64,000 nt of DNA from positions 80,155 to 144,154 of the forward strand of contig JADJXQ010000025.1 in the NCBI GenBank assembly GCA_016710335.1. The letters are read 5' to 3'. The notes under the pieces were generated by a model. The model had not been told where the DNA came from and did no database searches. It saw only the letters and a list, made by a program, of their open reading frames with translations. How positions within the stretch are numbered: position 1 is the stretch's first letter; each line of letters begins with the position of its first letter. This document shows, piece after piece, positions 63,166 to 64,000 of the stretch. This DNA is from Rhodospirillales bacterium (lineage in GTDB: Bacteria; Pseudomonadota; Alphaproteobacteria; Rhodospirillales; Defluviicoccaceae). The position numbers were made by a program, and so were the translations under genes.

Positions 63166-63980
63166 ATGTCGGACGCCATTTGCCCCGGCGAGTTGTTGGT
63201 CGACTTCGTTCCCACCGAGACCGGTTTCGACCTGGCTGAGGCGTTAACGTTTCGAAAGGCGGCAGGTGGCGCTCCGGCCTACGTGGTCGTCGGGCTGAAG
63301 CGGCTCGGGGTCACAGCAGCTTCATGGGGATGGTGGGGTCGACCCTGCCCGGCCATTTTCTCGCCCGGACGCTCGAGGTCAATGGCGTTTGATGATCGCG
63401 CCTCCCGATACACCCGTCATGCGCCGACGGCGCTCGCCTTCGTACCGCTTCGCGCCGACGGTGAACGGAATTCGTGTTCTTCGGTAACCCCAGCGCCGCG
63501 ACGTTACTCGCCCTGATCGATGATCGATCTCGGCGCTATCGCCCGCGCCAAGCCTCCTCCATTTTCGCCCGATCGGCCTGCTGGCCGAGCCAGCCACACC
63601 GCTGTTTGCGGCGGATGGGCGCAGGAAGCCGGCGCGATGATCTCCTACGATCCAAACCTTCTGCGGGTCTCGTTCTTGGTCTGACGCGACCGCCGCACGC
63701 GACGGTGGCATTCGGGCCGGCCCCCCGCCAAGGCCGACATCGCCGAGATCAGCGAAGACGCGAACTGAGCTTTCTCACCGGCGTCAACGATCCTGCGCAG
63801 GTGAAGGACATCTGTGGAACGACCGCACCCAAGCTGATGGTCGTCACCAGCGGCCACGCCGGCTCCATCCACATTACCAGCGACTTCATGGGCCTCGTGC
63901 CAGCTTCCATGTCAAAGCGGTCGGATACCACCGGCGCCGGTGACGCGTTTACCGCCGGCCTCCTTGCCGGCCTGCTTTAG
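63166..63980 (+). pseudogene. PfkB-family sugar kinase (fructokinase-like), frameshifted
   Basis: ATG 63166 follows GGAGG. MSDAICPGELLVDFVPTETG and FRKAAGGAPAYVVVGLKRLG form the sugar-binding N-terminus; ISYDPNLL is the central motif and DTTGAGDAFTAGLLAGLL is the PfkB signature with the catalytic Asp. The pieces are in different frames, and the gene stops right after the signature, about 40-50 residues earlier than usual, so the 3' end is also affected by indels or truncated. Confidence 0.82.
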
Positions 63981-64000
63981 AACCGCGCGCCATGCGCGAC

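Overview
GC-rich chromosomal DNA from an alphaproteobacterium, probably Rhodospirillales-like. The evidence is a set of alphaproteobacterial neighbourhoods: phasin and DUF2934 proteins, YbjN-ProC, UbiK, a PetP/PetR-type MarR plus OmpR-family pair followed by an EnvZ-like kinase next to ilvE, ftsK followed by lolA, and DUF1289. This taxonomic call is inferred from gene content only; no rRNA or marker gene is present.

Layout. (1) 0-21 kb is envelope and glycan biology: the end of a squalene/phytoene synthase-type gene, an AI-2E family permease, two GT2 glycosyltransferases, a Wzx-type flippase, two GT-C (ArnT-like) membrane transferases, two FemAB/GNAT-like acyltransferases, a UPF0104 flippase-like protein and a polysaccharide deacetylase. 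A type I secretion ABC/HlyD pair and a CHASE2 adenylate cyclase are interspersed. (2) 21-29 kb holds a Pat-type acyl-CoA synthetase/acetyltransferase, small proteins (DUF1289, DUF2934 with a lysine-rich tail), a Nudix hydrolase and a REC-PAS-PAS-GGDEF-EAL protein. (3) 29.6-34 kb holds a strong RpfF-type DSF synthase, divergent from the c-di-GMP protein and followed by a FadL-type porin and an alpha/beta hydrolase. (4) 34-42 kb is ordinary core genome: ilvE, MarR/response regulator/histidine kinase, CsaA-like protein, phasin, TetR, proC, ybjN, ubiK.

(5) 42.1-50.4 kb is the most unusual part. Two hldD (heptose epimerase) genes in direct orientation flank a four-gene, translationally coupled operon for nucleotide metabolism: a DEDD exonuclease-DUF429-P-loop kinase fusion, a PurZ-like adenylosuccinate synthetase homologue with the catalytic Asp replaced by Ser (the hallmark of 2-aminoadenine phage PurZ), a membrane-anchored dCTP-deaminase/dUTPase-fold protein without the deaminase Glu, and a deoxynucleoside kinase. 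An IS630 element with TA target duplication sits in the third gene. Removing it in silico restores a longer reading frame whose stop overlaps the kinase start as ATGA, so the four genes were one operon. I recognise no described system with this composition.

(6) 50.4-57.7 kb is accessory: vapBC (vapC frameshifted), a DUF3429 protein, a DUF900 hydrolase, tRNA-Thr(CGT), a TIR-domain remnant fused to an IS66 fragment, a 13-repeat CRISPR array with no cas genes in the window, a frameshifted IS1634-type transposase and a decayed DDE transposase. (7) 58-64 kb holds core genes (amt, ftsK, lolA, a PfkB kinase), every one broken by several frameshifts. That pattern suggests uncorrected indels near a contig end rather than biological decay, and reading frames after about 47 kb should be treated with that in mind.
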